Shown here: positions 44,968 to 57,880 of the stretch, piece by piece | Position numbering within the stretch: position 1 is the stretch's first letter | How the letters are laid out: every line of letters starts with the position of its first letter | From: Impatiens glandulifera | Taxonomy: Eukaryota > Streptophyta > Magnoliopsida > Ericales > Balsaminaceae | Length of the DNA: 64,000 nt | Assembly (NCBI RefSeq): GCF_907164915.1 | Contig: NW_025919561.1 | Span: 124,001-188,000, forward strand | Reading direction: 5' to 3' | Made by a program: the position numbers and the translations under genes | The notes under the pieces: model-generated | What the model saw: only the letters and a program-made list of their open reading frames with translations | What the model was told of the DNA's origin: nothing | Database searches by the model: none

Positions 44968-46130
44968 ATGACTCACAATGAGAAGCCCCCTATGCTAGAA
45001 AGTGAGAAGTTTGTCGACTGGAAGATTCAGATGAATCTACATCTAATTACCATGGATGATGAAATGATGTTCATCCTTAAAGAAGGTCCGATAAAGATCA
45101 AGAAAGAGAGAGGTGAATGGACAACTGAAGATAAGAGAAAAAACAACCTAGACAACCATTGCATGAGACATATTTTCAAATCTCTAAACAGAAACACTTT
45201 CGGGAAAGTCAGAGAATGCAAAACAGCAAAAGAAGTGTGGGAAAATTTGATCCAACTGTGTGAAGGTAATGAGCAAATAAAGGAGAACTAGAAAGAGTAG
45301 AAGGATCTGATGGCTATTGAAAGCAAGGGCAAATGGGCCGATAGCGATTCGGATGACTCATCATCCAGCGACAGTGATGATAAAGGTGATACCTGCTTCA
45401 CGACTAAGAAAGAATCTGAGGTATTTGATTTCTCCTTTGATGATTTTACCCAAAATGATCTAATTGCTGCACTCAATGACATGTTCATTAAATTCAAAAA
45501 ACTGTCAGAATCCCTTAATCAAACTATTTCAAAAAGCAAGTCTGATAGTTTCAAGTTGTTCATCTCAAATAAATGAGGTTGATGTTTCAATATATGAGAT
45601 CTCATTTGAGAATGAGAAGCTCAAGGAAGAAATTACAAGCTGCAATGATTTAATTTCAAAGGATGAGATGATTTATGTAAAGCCAACTTCAAGTCGACTG
45701 AATCCTGAAAGAAGGACAGCCTATTTGTATGGCATGGAAAAACTTGACAGAAAGTCAATAAGCTTTTATCAAACTTCATTTTTTAAAACTAAAGAATCGT
45801 CAGTAGGCAGAGAGAAATCTGTCAAGTATAGTATATTCACACACAACAGAAAATCCATAAAAATAATCAAAGTATGGATTCTCAAGGGACTAATAAGCCA
45901 CGGACCCAAAGAAAAATGGGGTCCAGATTTTCTATTGTCTATGAATGTAGGTAAATCAAGACAGAAGCTTGGAAGAGACAGCATTGCATCCGGAAAGCCG
46001 GTTGCTGACGGACACATCACATAAAGGGAACAAGCATGAAGTGGCTAACATCCTCACAAAGCCACTTCTCGAGTCTAAGTTTTCTTCCCTTAAAAATATT
46101 TTAGGACTGTTAGATTACAATAATTCCTAA
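44968..46130 (+). pseudogene. R3 gag and pol remnants
   Basis: ATG 44968 opens a Copia gag (MTHNEKPPMLESEKFVDWKIQM, then KNNLDNHCMRHIFKSLNRNTFGKVRECKTAKEVWENL split by stops at 45289 and 45297), followed by an acidic tail (DSDSDDSSSSDSDD) that ends at 45576. A second frame (45464-46024) has a lysine-rich gag end, KVWILKGLISHGPKEKWGP, matching KVWMPKGLIACGPK of R1. Next, 46025-46130 encodes the RNase H tail (HEVANILTKPLLESKFSSLK). Protease, integrase and RT are deleted. Confidence 0.75.
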
Positions 46131-46178
46131 ACTGATTTAAATTATAAAACCCGCCTGTTTTGAATATTTATTCTGAAT

Positions 46179-46323
46179 AATCAAAAAGGGAGAAATTATT
46201 AAAACATACAAAACTTTTGTTATAATTTTCCTCAACTTTTTCAACCGGCCAAATAAATACAACTTCTTTAAACTGGCCAACGATTACAGGGTTTTGAATA
46301 TTTAAAGTAATTAATCAAAAAGG
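46179..46323 (+). repeat. Two polypurine tract copies in R3
   Basis: AATCAAAAAGGGAGAAAT (46179-46196) and AATCAAAAAGG (46313-46323). The motif gttttgaatattta occurs before each. The second tract is cut short and followed directly by the tRNA-like sequence. Confidence 0.7.
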
Positions 46324-46393
46324 TGTTGTAGTGTAGTGGTAAGCACTCCTGCCTGTCACACAAGTGACTAGGGATTGAATCTCAGCGGCCGCA
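46322..46393 (+). pseudogene. tRNA-Asp-like sequence at the start of the R3 3' LTR
   Basis: About 71 bp resemble plant tRNA-Asp: ggtgttgtagtgtagtggta (A-box region), an anticodon loop cctgtcaca with anticodon GTC, and a degenerate B box ggattgaatct. The acceptor ends and anticodon stem are mismatched, so it is not a working tRNA. It is bracketed by a perfect 12 bp direct repeat, aatatttaaagt, at 46297-46308 and 46397-46408. Confidence 0.7.
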
Positions 46394-47640
46394 AATAATA
46401 TTTAAAGTTTTTCTATTTTAGGGAAGCTGAGCAAAATACCAAAATTTCCGTGTAGGCGAGATTGGTAAATCCGGTAGGCAAGTCCGGCTCGGTAGTGGAT
46501 ATCGGTTCAATAGTTTGACCGGTAGACCGACTTCGACTCTATGAAATATCGCTCAACCGACATTTAATGAATCATGGCCGGTCAATTAATTGCCTTCAAT
46601 ATTAAATGAGCTCCGGTCAATTAAATTCCTTCAACTCCAGTTATTAAATGCCTTCAGTATTCACAACTTCAAATTAAGATTCCACTATGATCAGTTTGGC
46701 AAAGCTGCTTTTATATGTTTCAGACTGTATCATTTTCTTCTGATACAAGTCTTTTAATAGAATGTAGGCAGCATGTAACTGTCAGATGTACAGTTACCTA
46801 GTTTAGTATAAGTCCAGATGCAACCTCCAGGCTTGTCTAAGTCTAGAAGCAACCTCCAGGCTTGTTTAAGTCCAGAAGCAACCTTTAGGCAGCAGGTAGT
46901 TGTCAGGTGTACAGTCACCTAGATTGGTACAAGTCCAAAAGCAACCTCTTTTCTTACCAACCATGTTAGAGAGAGAAATATGATCGTTGTCATATTTCCA
47001 CTATAAAAGGAGGAAGCTGGAGAGATGAAGAACGGCTTGACGCTGCAGGACGTGCTATCAGGTTACGATGTTAGATAGAGAAAAAACCTTTGCACAATCC
47101 TTTCATTCATGAGAACATACCTTGAGAAATTTACAAAGTTATTGAGTGATAAAAACAAACTGTTAATTCTGGGTATTTATATATTTGTAAAAGTGTATTA
47201 CAATATTGTGTGAGTGTTCTAAAGTGAACATCGAGTAGTAAATAAGACTCGATCGTGTGGTGTATTGTGTTGTTGAATATTCCTTAGTGAATATCCTTTT
47301 TGTTGTTTGAGAAGAAGTGGTGACGTAGGAGTTTCATCTCCGAACATCCATAAAACCTTTGTCTTGTATTCTTTACTCATTTCCGGTTATTTAACTAACC
47401 GAACCGATTTCCCATTATTCTAACCGACTCTTCTCCATTCTTATTTCTATCTGATCCGTGTGTGTTGCTTCAGGCTGAAACAAACATTTCCGCCCTTGAA
47501 CTTGATTCAAGAGTTTATAACAGTCTGTGTGGTGTTAAGACCAGTGTTAATTCTTAACCGGATTAGCGCCAACCGTTGTGTGTTGTAAGAGGTTTCCTTT
47601 AGCCGGACCCGGTTCTCTATCGGCGATCCCGATCCTAACA
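46324..47640 (+). repeat. R3 3' LTR
   Basis: Ends gatcccgatcctaaca at 47640. Its last 700 bp match 44212-44913. TATA-like box at 47001-47010. The start at 46324 (TGTTGTAG after the purine tract) is uncertain because the tRNA-like insert lies there. The first tract at 46179 would give a start near 46197. Confidence 0.7.
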
Positions 47641-48940
47641 AAATGGATGTCAAAAGTGTTTTCTTCATGGTGATTTATATGAAGAGATTTATATGTGAAA
47701 ACCATAAATTTGAAATCAAAGGAAAAGATGAGCTTGTGTGTAAGCTTCAGAAGAGTCTGTATGGTTTGAAACGGGGCTACAAGGCAATGGTACAAAAAGT
47801 TCGATAGCTTCATTAAAAGTAACAATTTTTTGAGGTGTGAAGCTGATCATTGTTGTTATATCAAAAGGTTTGATAAATCGTACATTATTTTACTCCTCTA
47901 CGTTGATGACATGTTGATTGATGGAGTAAGCTTGTATGAGATTAACAAGCTCAAAAAATAGTTGTCTGAAAAGTTTGTAATGAAGGATTTGGGTGCTTCA
48001 AAACAAATCCTTGGGATGAGAATTTTCAGGGATGAAGAAGTTCTCAAGCTTTCACAAGAAGAATATGTGAAGAAAGTTCTTAGCATGTTCAACTTGTATG
48101 ATGCAAAACCAGTTACTACCCCCTTAGCTAATCACTTTAGACTATCTAAAGATCAGTCGCCTTCAACAGAGGAGGAGAAAAATTATATGGCCACTATTTT
48201 GTATGCCTCTGTCATTGGTTGTATTATGTATGCGATTGTTTTCACAAGACCGAACATAGCACATTTAGTGGGAGTTGTTAGTAGGTTCATGAGCAACCCG
48301 GGTAGACAACATTGGAAAGTAGTAAAGTGGATACTACGGTACTTAAGAGGAAGTACAGGTCTCGCTTTGTGTTTTCGAAAGTCTAATATGGGTTTGGAAA
48401 GATATGTTGATACTGACTAAGGTGTTGATGTTGATAGTAGGAAGAGCACAACAGGGTACATTTATACTCTAGGAGGTACTGCAATTAGTTGGGTTTCAAA
48501 ATTGCAGAAGACTGTTGCTCTTTCTAGTTATAAGGCAGAGTATGTTGCTGTGACAGAGGCTGTTAAGGAGATGATGTGGTTACAACCCTTTTTGCGAGAA
48601 TTGGGTCAAGACTACAAGGGAAGTGTGTTGCGATGCGACAGTTAGAGTGTCATTCATTTGGCAAAGAATCCAATTTATCATGGAAGGACGAAGCATATAC
48701 AAGTTCGTTATCATTTCATCTGGTCAGCTTTAAAAGATAGAGTATTAGCTCTTGAGAAGATTCCCGGGAGTGAGAATCCAACTAATATGTTGACGAAAGT
48801 TGTGACAAATGAGAAACTGAAGTTGTGTGCAACTTCAGTTGGTCTTCTTCGTCAAGACACCGGATGGAAAGACGCTACCGATCGAGAGATGATGAAGTTA
48901 GTCTCCAAGTGGGAGATTGTTGAGTTATGCAGCCTACACT
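47641..48940 (+). pseudogene. Copia-C RT and RNase H remnant
   Basis: Frames covering 47641-47960 are frameshifted and stopped. 47962-48420 is open (MKDLGASKQILGMRIFRDE ... HWKVVKWILRYLRGSTGLALCFRK), and RNase H continues to 48940 (RTKHIQVRYHFIWSAL, NPTNMLTKVVTNEKLKLC). The YVDD site survives near 47898 in a broken frame. No activity is possible. Confidence 0.88.
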
Positions 48941-49284
48941 TATAATAAACTCTACAAGTGTTAATTAGAGTTTATTGGGTATGTATTTGGTTTTGGGCTT
49001 GGGTCTGACCAAGAGTTATTTAGTTTTATTACCTGAATGTTTATCCTATAAATATGTGATTATTAAGAGTTTACAAGGTTGAGACATAATTCTAGAGAGA
49101 TAAAGTGTGAGGTAAAAACTCTGTATTCCTTTTTTTTCTTCATAGTGAAATCTGGTGATGGCTGAAGTGGACGTAGCTCAATTTGAGTGAACCACTATAA
49201 ATCTGTGTTTTTTTGTGTTCTTCTTTCTTATGTTTTTACAGATTGTTTCAAGCAGGTCGGATTTGGGAGATACAAATCCTAACA
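48918..49284 (+). repeat. Copia-C 3' LTR
   Basis: 367 bp, TGTTGAGTTATG...CCTAACA, equal in length to the right LTR of Copia-A (10597-10963) and followed by the same flanking sequence. Confidence 0.93.
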
Positions 49285-50119
49285 CTCCTAAACTCGTGCT
49301 CTCGACCCTAGACTATGCAGATCCTAGCTCGTTTTCCTTTAGGATCCCGTTTGTTTGAATATTATGTTTATATTTGTTATTTCTTGCTTTTTCTTGTTTT
49401 AATTATTTTTTAAAAATTTCAAAAAGAAAATGGCAAGATATTATTTTCAATAAAAAAAAAATTGTTAACTTAGGCCTGTTTGGCTAATTTTTTACATTTC
49501 ACTATTTTTATTATACTCATAAGTTAATTTTAAAATTTTCAAAAAAAAATACATATTCATAAAATTAATTTGTGTTCAAGATAATAATAAACTACTTTTT
49601 AAGATGTTGAATTATAATTATGCATGATAATAATATTGTTGCAAAAAAAGATAAAGGTTAATGAGACCCAATAATTTGTAATCACGAAATCTATTTTTTT
49701 TGTACTTTAAGTCTATAAATGCCAATTATTTGATTTGTATTGTTGCTGACTTTTAAAACTAGCCAAACAAAGTGACAGACTTCGCTTAAATAATACAAAT
49801 AATAAAAAAAATTGAAGATCATACATCTCTAACGTTTCGTAAAGAGAAATAATGAGATTGATTTCAAAACCGTCGGCAAGTCTCAACGAAAGTCATATAT
49901 TTTTTGTTTCAATATTTTGTTCCTTTTGTGTGGAGCTTATAAATTAAGCATAAATCGATGTTATTTGAGAACACTTCATGTTGAATTTGTTAGGTGCTGA
50001 TCTTTTAAGATATTTATTTTAGTGGATAAGATGAAGATTTTTCTTTTCATAATTTTCTTTTACTGTTATCATTTTAAATATGAAATATATACCAAATTGC
50101 AAGCTAATTATTTGTTAAT
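49285..50119. other. Spacer joining two duplicated blocks
   Basis: 49285-49578 matches 10964-11273. From 49579 the sequence matches 23660 onward, the 3' flank of the kinase gene. No gene is seen. Confidence 0.75.
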
Positions 50120-52149
50120 CTATCTACCCATTTCCTGTGAACTACAAGTCATAGCCCCAAAAGAAGATAACTTGTTTGAACTCGTCCCCGCTAACGAACT
50201 CGACAAAGATCCATTCGTATGTCCACAAATTGCAGAATCAAATTTCTCATCCATCTCAGGTATCATCGACTCATCTCCGTCCAAATATCGAGTCACTTGT
50301 CTCATACTAGGCCTTAACTCCGCTAAAGTATGCGAACAAACAAGTCCCACTCGCAAAACCATCTCTACCTCTTCAACCACAAAAACTCCATTCAATCTAG
50401 GATCAACAATATCAACTATCTCATTATCAATCACTTTAAGCCACTCGATTACCCAATCGAGTAGCATCATTTTATCCAAACCGGGAACATACACAATCGA
50501 ACCCCGCCCACAAATCAACTCCAATAATAGAACCCCGAAAGCAAACACATCCGACCTAGTCGACGACTCCCCTGTTTTAGCCAATTCCGGGGCTATGTAC
50601 CCAATTGTCCCAACCACTTTCGTATTGTGCGAATTTTGCCCGTGATCGTACAATCTCGCAAGGCCAAAATCGCCTAATCGAGCGGTCATCTCCGAATCAA
50701 CTAACACGTTACTCGACTTCACGTCACGATGGATCACCACCTTATCCCATTCCTCGTGTAAATATAAAATTCCCGCGGCCACATCTTTAATGATACGAAA
50801 ACGCTGATCCCAACTCAATATCGAGCCGTCCCTCGGCCTTAGTAGTAGCGAATCGAGACCACCTTTAGGGACGTAATCATAAACTAGTAACAATTCATTT
50901 TTCTTCTTGCACCAACCTTGAAGATTAACCAAATTCTTATGTCTTAACCTGCCTAAGCTCTCGATCTCCGCCGCAAACTCCCTCATACCTTGAATTGAAT
51001 TGTTGATCAACCTCTTAACCGCGACCTCGGACCCATTACTAGGTAAAACACCCTTATAAACCGCTCCAAATCCACCGTTTCCTATAAGCTCACTCTCCTT
51101 AAACCCTTGAGTCGCCTTATAAAGATCTTTGTACTGAATCCTATGTGGGTAATCCAATTCCCAATCCTCGACCCTCTCAGAATACTCCTTTTTCCTTCTA
51201 TACACAGCAAGGTAAATCAAAACCCAACATAACACAATCACCAACCCGATCAAAGAACAAACAAGCCCGACAACCATACGGCTAAAGGACCGTCGTCGTC
51301 GTTTGGAAGCCTCCGGCACCGGAGGTAGTTGCGTAACATCGATGGAATCCGCCATTCCTTCCGAGCTAAAGCTCCATCCAAGTATGTAATGTGAACTTGT
51401 TTTTTCCCCTGTTGCAGCGGAGAAACCAACGTACATCTTATCGAGAAGCTTCGCGGGTAAATCCATGACCTGAGATATCAACGGTCGAATCGGTTTGGGA
51501 ATGTTCAATGGAGATATGGTTACGTTTAAGAGTTTCGTGAATCCGTCATAATCAATCCACGCTTGGATTGGATCCCCTGTTTCCAAATTAACTTCTTCCT
51601 TTTTCTTGGTGTCGTTTACGTAATACGACGCGGGTTCGGTCGCGTTGGAGTCCATGCTATTGATGTTGATCCCGACGTGGTTACCATCCGTGTTGAGTCC
51701 CTCGTTGTGGCCGTTAATGGTATCGAATTCGACGGCGAAGATGTGATTCGAATCGAGACCATTGTTCATGGAGTTTAAGATTCCTAGGAAATGGTCGGGT
51801 TGGGCGCCGGGGAAAGTGGTGGAAGGGGAGAGAGTGAAGGCGAGGCCATGGCCACCGTTGTTGGGATTGGAGAAACTATGGCGAAGATGAAGTGGGTACT
51901 GAAGGAAGATATGTTAGTTGGGGAGATGATGAATTGGAAAGGGCGAGGGTAGAAGGCATGACCCATTATGTTTTTGGTTTCGTTTGTGAGTTTGAGAGCT
52001 CCGGTGGGGAGGATTGTTGCTCCATCATCTAGGGTTAGGTTTTGGTTGTTGAATCCTGTGTAAGAAAAATCAATTGAGTTTGCTAATTGAATAAAGAGTG
52101 GAAGAAGAAGAAGAAGAATGGATATTGAAGCTCTGGAAAATTCACTCAT
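50120..52149 (-). pseudogene. L-type lectin receptor kinase, frameshifted copy
   Basis: Near-identical to the gene at 24214-26283 (about four amino-acid changes in the shared 549-residue part). One T is missing in a run at about 51859-51862 (copy A gttgttt, copy B gttgtt), which shifts the frame after roughly 95 residues, inside the lectin domain. The downstream frame from 51769 still encodes half the lectin domain, the membrane helix and a complete kinase with GNGGFG, HRDVKSSN, DFG and APE. It lacks a signal peptide, so a working receptor is unlikely. The C-terminal tail has a single 14-residue unit. Confidence 0.93.
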
Positions 52150-52198
52150 TTTGATTTGTTTTTATTTTTTGCATGACCAAGTAATTGGAAATATTAGT

Positions 52199-52209
52199 CT
52201 ATTTTATAG
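52199..52209 (-). promoter_or_regulatory. TATA-like box of the LecRK pseudogene
   Basis: Same CTATAAAATAG box and spacing as in copy A, about 50-60 nt before the ATG at 52149. Confidence 0.45.
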
Positions 52210-52474
52210 CCAAATGAGAAAGGAAGAAGAGAGATTATAATTATTTAGAAAATTCGATTATGCATAGAAATTAAAGGTTGCAAATAAAGATATTTAGTCT
52301 CTCAAGGTATTCGAGAAGACACGCAATTTATACAAAAAGTCTCACATTTCAATCAAAATATAATTTGAAACATTTTATTTATTGGTTTTAAACACCCACT
52401 CAATTATCTGTTACAAAAATTTATAAAACATAATAATAATAATATATCTTGAGTTTACGGGCTCCCCTCCATCT

Positions 52475-53324
<850 letters not shown>

Positions 53325-53610
53325 ATAAGTAGTACAGTGGTTTAAGGTGTTAACATTTCATACTGGAGACTAGGGTTCAAATCCTTAATTATTATACGTG
53401 AGTGCGCGAACATTGATAGTTCACTCGAAAGTGAGAATGTTGACTTGAGTAGCGCAAATATTGGTGAATAAAGAAAACATTGGAGAGAAAGCTTTGATAG
53501 TTGACTCGAAAGTGAGAATGTTGGCTTGAGTAGCGTAAACATTTGAGAGAAAGCCTAAGGGTTCATCCACGGAAGGTGATTTAGGTCTTAGAATTATGTC
53601 CAAGTATGTT
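53325..53610 (+). mobile_element. tRNA-derived SINE-like repeat 1, copy B
   Basis: Counterpart of 27586-27912: A-box-like tagtacagtggt near 53330-53341 and B box gggttcaaatcc at 53373-53384. One internal unit is missing compared with copy A. Confidence 0.6.
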
Positions 53611-53791
53611 TAAGAATGTACTCTCGAATTTGATTATTAAATAATAAATCATTTTAGATATAAACACTTAAATGAATTAATTAGTTGATTTTTTTTAATA
53701 TTTGTATTTTTTCAAATAAGTATATAATAAAAAGTAATATTAGACCATAATAGATAATTTATATAGTTATTCAAAATCTAACTTACAATAA

Positions 53792-53940
<149 letters not shown>

Positions 53941-53961
53941 GAAACTTATTTCAACCATTAT

Positions 53962-54230
53962 AAGTGATCTAGTGGTTAAAGTGTTAACATTTTATACTAG
54001 AGACTATAGTACGAATCCCCCCAAAAGAAATCATCATTATATGTGACTGTGCGAACATTGGTACTTGAAACGGAAGTGAGAATGTTGGCTTCAGTAACGT
54101 AAACATTTTTTAGAAAACTTAAGGGTTCGTCGATAGAGGGAAAGTCGGTTTGTGTAACACAAACATTGGTGATAAAAAACCTAATGGTTTATGTCTAAAG
54201 GTGTAATCGAATGTTTAAGAATACCCCTCG
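53962..54230 (+). mobile_element. tRNA-derived SINE-like repeat 2, copy B
   Basis: Counterpart of 28150-28420, with tgatctagtggttaa and tacgaatcccccc. Confidence 0.5.
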
Positions 54231-54348
54231 AATTTGGTTATTAAATAATCAAAATTATTATAGATATAAAAAATTAAATGAATTGGTTAGATAATTTTTT
54301 TAATATTCTTATTTTTTTCCAAATAAGTATATAATAATAAGTAATATT

Positions 54349-55277
54349 CACTTGTAAAAAAATGACCTTTATCGACAGATATTACCGAAGATTTTATAAA
54401 ACTCTCCTAATTGATTCCGAGAGAAATAAATCTTTCTTTATTGAAAATAGATTCCGAGGGGTGTGTAAAACTTTCGGTTTTACTAATTATTACCGAAAGT
54501 TCTACAAACAACTTTCGGTTTTGACATACCCAAAAAATCAAAAAAAAATCTAAGTGTTGGGAGTTGGTTAATTGCGAAGGTTATTCCCAAAACTTCCGGT
54601 TTTACCTTTCCTGCAATGTTTAAATACGAAGGTTTTCCATTAAACCGTCGGATTTGACTCATTCCAAAAAATTGAAAAAATATTCTAAGTTGGAGAATGA
54701 TTAATTGCGAATGTTATTTAAAGAACTTTCGGTTTTACCTTTTCCTGAAATTGTTAATTGCGAAGGTTTATCCTATAAACCTTCGGTTTTGACTCATCCA
54801 AAAGAAGACAAAAAAAATAAATCCCGTGATTCTTTTTACCGATGGTTTTTCATTAAACCTTCGGTTTTGACTAATCTCAAAACCGAAAGTAATATGAAAA
54901 CCTTCGGTAAATTCCTTTATAATTACAAACCCTAACCCTTCTCTTTTTCATTCGTCTCTCTCCTTTCTCTCTTTTCCGCGTCGCAGCCGCCTCCGCCACT
55001 TCTCTACGTCTTCTTGTGTTCCAGGTAAGAGTTATTTAGTTTTGTTTGTTAATTATTAGATTTAGATTTATTATCATTTAGTTTATATTATCTAGATTTA
55101 TGCTAGTTTTGATTATTTGTTTGATAGTTTGATTTAGATTTGTTATTGTTTAGATTAGATTTAGGTTAGTTTGTTAAATATATATGATTTTCTTAGATTT
55201 TGTTATATGAATGATATATTTTGGTTATTGTGTTTGGTTTAAGTTATATTAGATTTAGGTTATGGTTATTTTGTTTG

Positions 55278-55314
<37 letters not shown>
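54349..55314 (+). mobile_element. CACTA-like insertion 1, left end only
   Basis: This segment is absent from copy A (site near 28546). It starts CACTTGTAAAAAAATGACC, close to CACTA-type termini, and contains many subterminal copies of aaccttcggttttgac and its complement, as in En/Spm-type elements. Near 54960-55023 a pyrimidine-rich leader ends in a good splice donor (cag, then gtaagag), which suggests the element's first exon. The right end is a TA microsatellite (55283-55311) with no matching terminal repeat, so only one end is present. Confidence 0.55.
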
Positions 55315-56441
55315 TTATTAGACCAAGTTTTTATATTTTATTGATAATTTGATCCAATATTAAATGTTTGAAGATTTATTTTATCGAAACTATTTTTATT
55401 TCCATATAATAAATGTTTTCAATCTATATGATTTTTGGTAGTCTTAAAAATATAACAAAACAATTTTAAATAAAACGAGTAGATAAAGATAAGTTTTGTC
55501 ATATTTTTTAATAATTATATAAAAAAATATTAAATTAAATTATAAAGTCACATTTTTGTAACATAATTTTTTTTAAATATTTATATCATTATTCGTACAA
55601 ATACACAGGATGTATGCTAATTTACTTCATAATACAAAATAATTAAATTAAACTAGATACATCTAAGTAAATACCGTTATCTACGGTGAGAATGAGCGAT
55701 ATAAATTTATTAATTCATGTCCCGTTCTATTTCGGGTATGTCTTTTATTATTATCCGTGCCTGTTTAGATTCGAAGATTTTATGCTGGTACTATTTATGT
55801 CACATTCTTTTAAAAAATAATTTTTTTCTAATAAAATGATGTTTTTTTGTAATATATTAAAAATTCATACTTTTAAATTAAAAAGAACTTAAAACTCTAA
55901 GAAAAAACTTATTATTTCACTAATTATTTAATTGCTGGCCTGTTTCTTTTTATCCGAAAAAATGAGAACTTGAACTAAAATTAAACATTTTGGTAGATTT
56001 AGATTTCATAAAAACTTCTTTTTGAAGAATTGGTTAGCCAAATAAAGAGGTATAATTGAACGGATTAATTAATAAGTCAGTTAGACATTCCCATAATCTA
56101 TTTTCTCTTAGTAGGATTGAATAGATGAACTCCCGAACATTTTACGATCTCAAATATGTCAATAGTAACTCATTTTTTCAATGAAAGACCGGATCGAAAA
56201 TTGCCTAGCAACACCTTCCCGCCCAACAATAGAAAAGTTTGTGTCATGTGATGTCATTTTCCCGCCCAACAATAGAAAAGTTTGTGTCATGTGATGTCAT
56301 TTTGCTGTGATTTTTTTTCATGGATGTTTATTCATTTGATCTGTTTTTAAATCATTTTTCTTCAGATTTATTGGTTATGTGACAGTTTAGTTAGCACCCT
56401 CATAAATCAGATGGTTGACTCGTGCTAATTAAAACTATTTA
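55315..56441. other. AT-rich spacer with a 43 bp tandem duplication
   Basis: Aligns with 28550-29630 of copy A. Two perfect 43 bp units (56216-56258 and 56259-56301) are a local duplication. Copy A has one unit. No gene. Confidence 0.7.
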
Positions 56442-57880
56442 CACTAGTAAAAAAACAAGCATAAGTAAGAGCTAACGCTGTTATAGAAAGCACTAAAAGT
56501 CGTTACTATTCATATTCAGTAAGGGTACATAACACCATTACGGTTCATTACAGACACGTACGTTACAGATAATTACGAATCATTAGTAACGACTATCCAA
56601 CACCGTTACTAATAATATTACCTGTAACGACATTAATACCGTTACTGGTAGTATTATCTATAACGACATTTGAATGGTAGAGTCGTTACTATTAGAAATA
56701 TGTGTAACGACATTTGAATGGTATAACTGTTACTGTTATGTTTATCTGTAACGGTATTTGAATGATAGAACCGTTACTATTAGAATCATATGTAACGATA
56801 TTTGAATGGTAGAACCGTTACTATTAGGATTATCTGTAACGACATTTGAATGATATTACCGTTACTATTAGGATTATATGTAACGACATTTGAATGATAT
56901 AACTGTTATTAAAGGATTTATCTGTAACGACGTTCGTAATGATAAAACCGTTACATATATTTCTTATATTTCATTTTTTATTTTAATTATTATTAATACA
57001 TGTAATCCGAAAATAGGCGAATTTTATAATCCAAAATACCCAAAAATCTCATTAAATATACCAAAATATCATAATTCAAATTACTCAAATATCATAATTC
57101 AAAATACCCAAACATCATAATTCAAAATACACAAATATCATAATTCAAAATATCTAAAATACACAAATACCCACAATCAAGTAGGAGGTAGAGGACGGGG
57201 AGGAAGGCCATCGGGAAACATAGATAACATCATTGTCATCTGATTCTTCATCTGAAGCATTTCTTCCCTCATTTAACCACGCTCAGCCTCAGAACGTAGT
57301 CTCTCTTCCTCAGAACGTTTTCTCGCTTCCTCAGAACGCAGTCTCTCAGCCTCGCAACGCTGTCTCTCAGCCTCAATCACTTTACGTGACATTTGTCTCT
57401 CAACCTCAATCTCTTCACGTGGCAGTCGTCTCTGAGCCTCATTCTCTTCTCGCAGCTCTATCTTCTCTACTTCACGCTTCTCTCGAAACTTTCTCATCTC
57501 CAATTAATATTCCTCTCGCATTTTGTGCATTTCTTCTTGTAGAACCAGTTTGTCATCGCGTAATTGTTGAGTGTCTGTGCGATGATGACTGCTCGAAGAA
57601 CCCCGAGCATCTGCTCTAAACGATGTAGGTCGTACGCCTGCCCCCATATCTACAACTCTACCATGTCCTTGAGACCCGAAAGCGCACTCTGTCAACTGTA
57701 GTTCATTTCTACTCGGGTCTTCTTCTATAGCAGTGTGCAACGCAGACTACAAACACAATTAATTTTGTATTAGTACAAAACATAAACAAACACAAATTAA
57801 ACATATAAATAAACCACACTTACCACTTTCTCAATAATAATAGCTGGGACCTCCGGATTTGAATCGTGTAGAGTTGGTTA
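56442..57880 (+). mobile_element. CACTA-like insertion 2, left end with transposase-type gene remnant
   Basis: It starts CACTAGTAAAAAAACAAGC, a classic CACTA terminus, followed by at least eight subterminal repeats of the type gtaacgacatttgaatg and accgttact (56560-56960). An antisense gene remnant follows. It is absent from copy A, whose site is near 29629. No right terminal repeat is seen, and about 45 bp of the copy A sequence is missing at the right junction, so the element has lost its right part. Confidence 0.72.
57177..57868 (-). pseudogene. CACTA-type element protein, C-terminal exons
   Basis: On the minus strand, an exon piece (...DSNPEVPAIIIEKV, ending at 57824) is followed by a 77 bp intron (57823-57747, GT donor gtaagtg, AG acceptor) and then a frame SALHTAIEEDPSRNELQLTECAFG ... 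GMGAGVRPTSF-like region, and a long E/R-rich coiled coil (57700-57270) ending LPPRPLPPT at 57177. Two in-frame TAA stops (57504 and 57273) break it. This resembles the C-terminus of plant En/Spm-associated transposase proteins (Ptta/En/Spm family), judged from memory. Confidence 0.55.

Larger units (their letters stand above)
44212..47640 (+). mobile_element. R3: plus-strand R-family element, internally deleted
   Basis: It consists of a 5' LTR lacking its first ~600 bp (44212-44913), a primer-binding site, a short gag, remnants up to the RNase H tail, polypurine tracts and a 3' LTR ending at 47640. The extra genes and almost all of pol are missing. It abuts R2 on the left and a Copia-A-like fragment on the right. 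Confidence 0.78.
47641..49284 (+). mobile_element. Copia-C: 3' fragment of a Copia-A relative
   Basis: This piece aligns with 9320-10963: RT 3' part, RNase H and the whole 3' LTR. It begins inside RT (aaatggatgtcaaaa) directly at the end of the R3 LTR, so it has no gag, integrase or 5' LTR. The downstream flank is also shared with Copia-A, which shows duplication of a genomic segment rather than a separate insertion. Confidence 0.9.

Noticed and set aside
46322..46393. Functional tRNA-Asp gene
   Set aside because: Acceptor and anticodon stems are mismatched and the B box is degenerate.
57233..57619. 128-codon plus frame with QPQN-type repeats as a gene
   Set aside because: Antisense of the E/R-rich coiled coil of the CACTA-type remnant, which has intron and domain support on the other strand.
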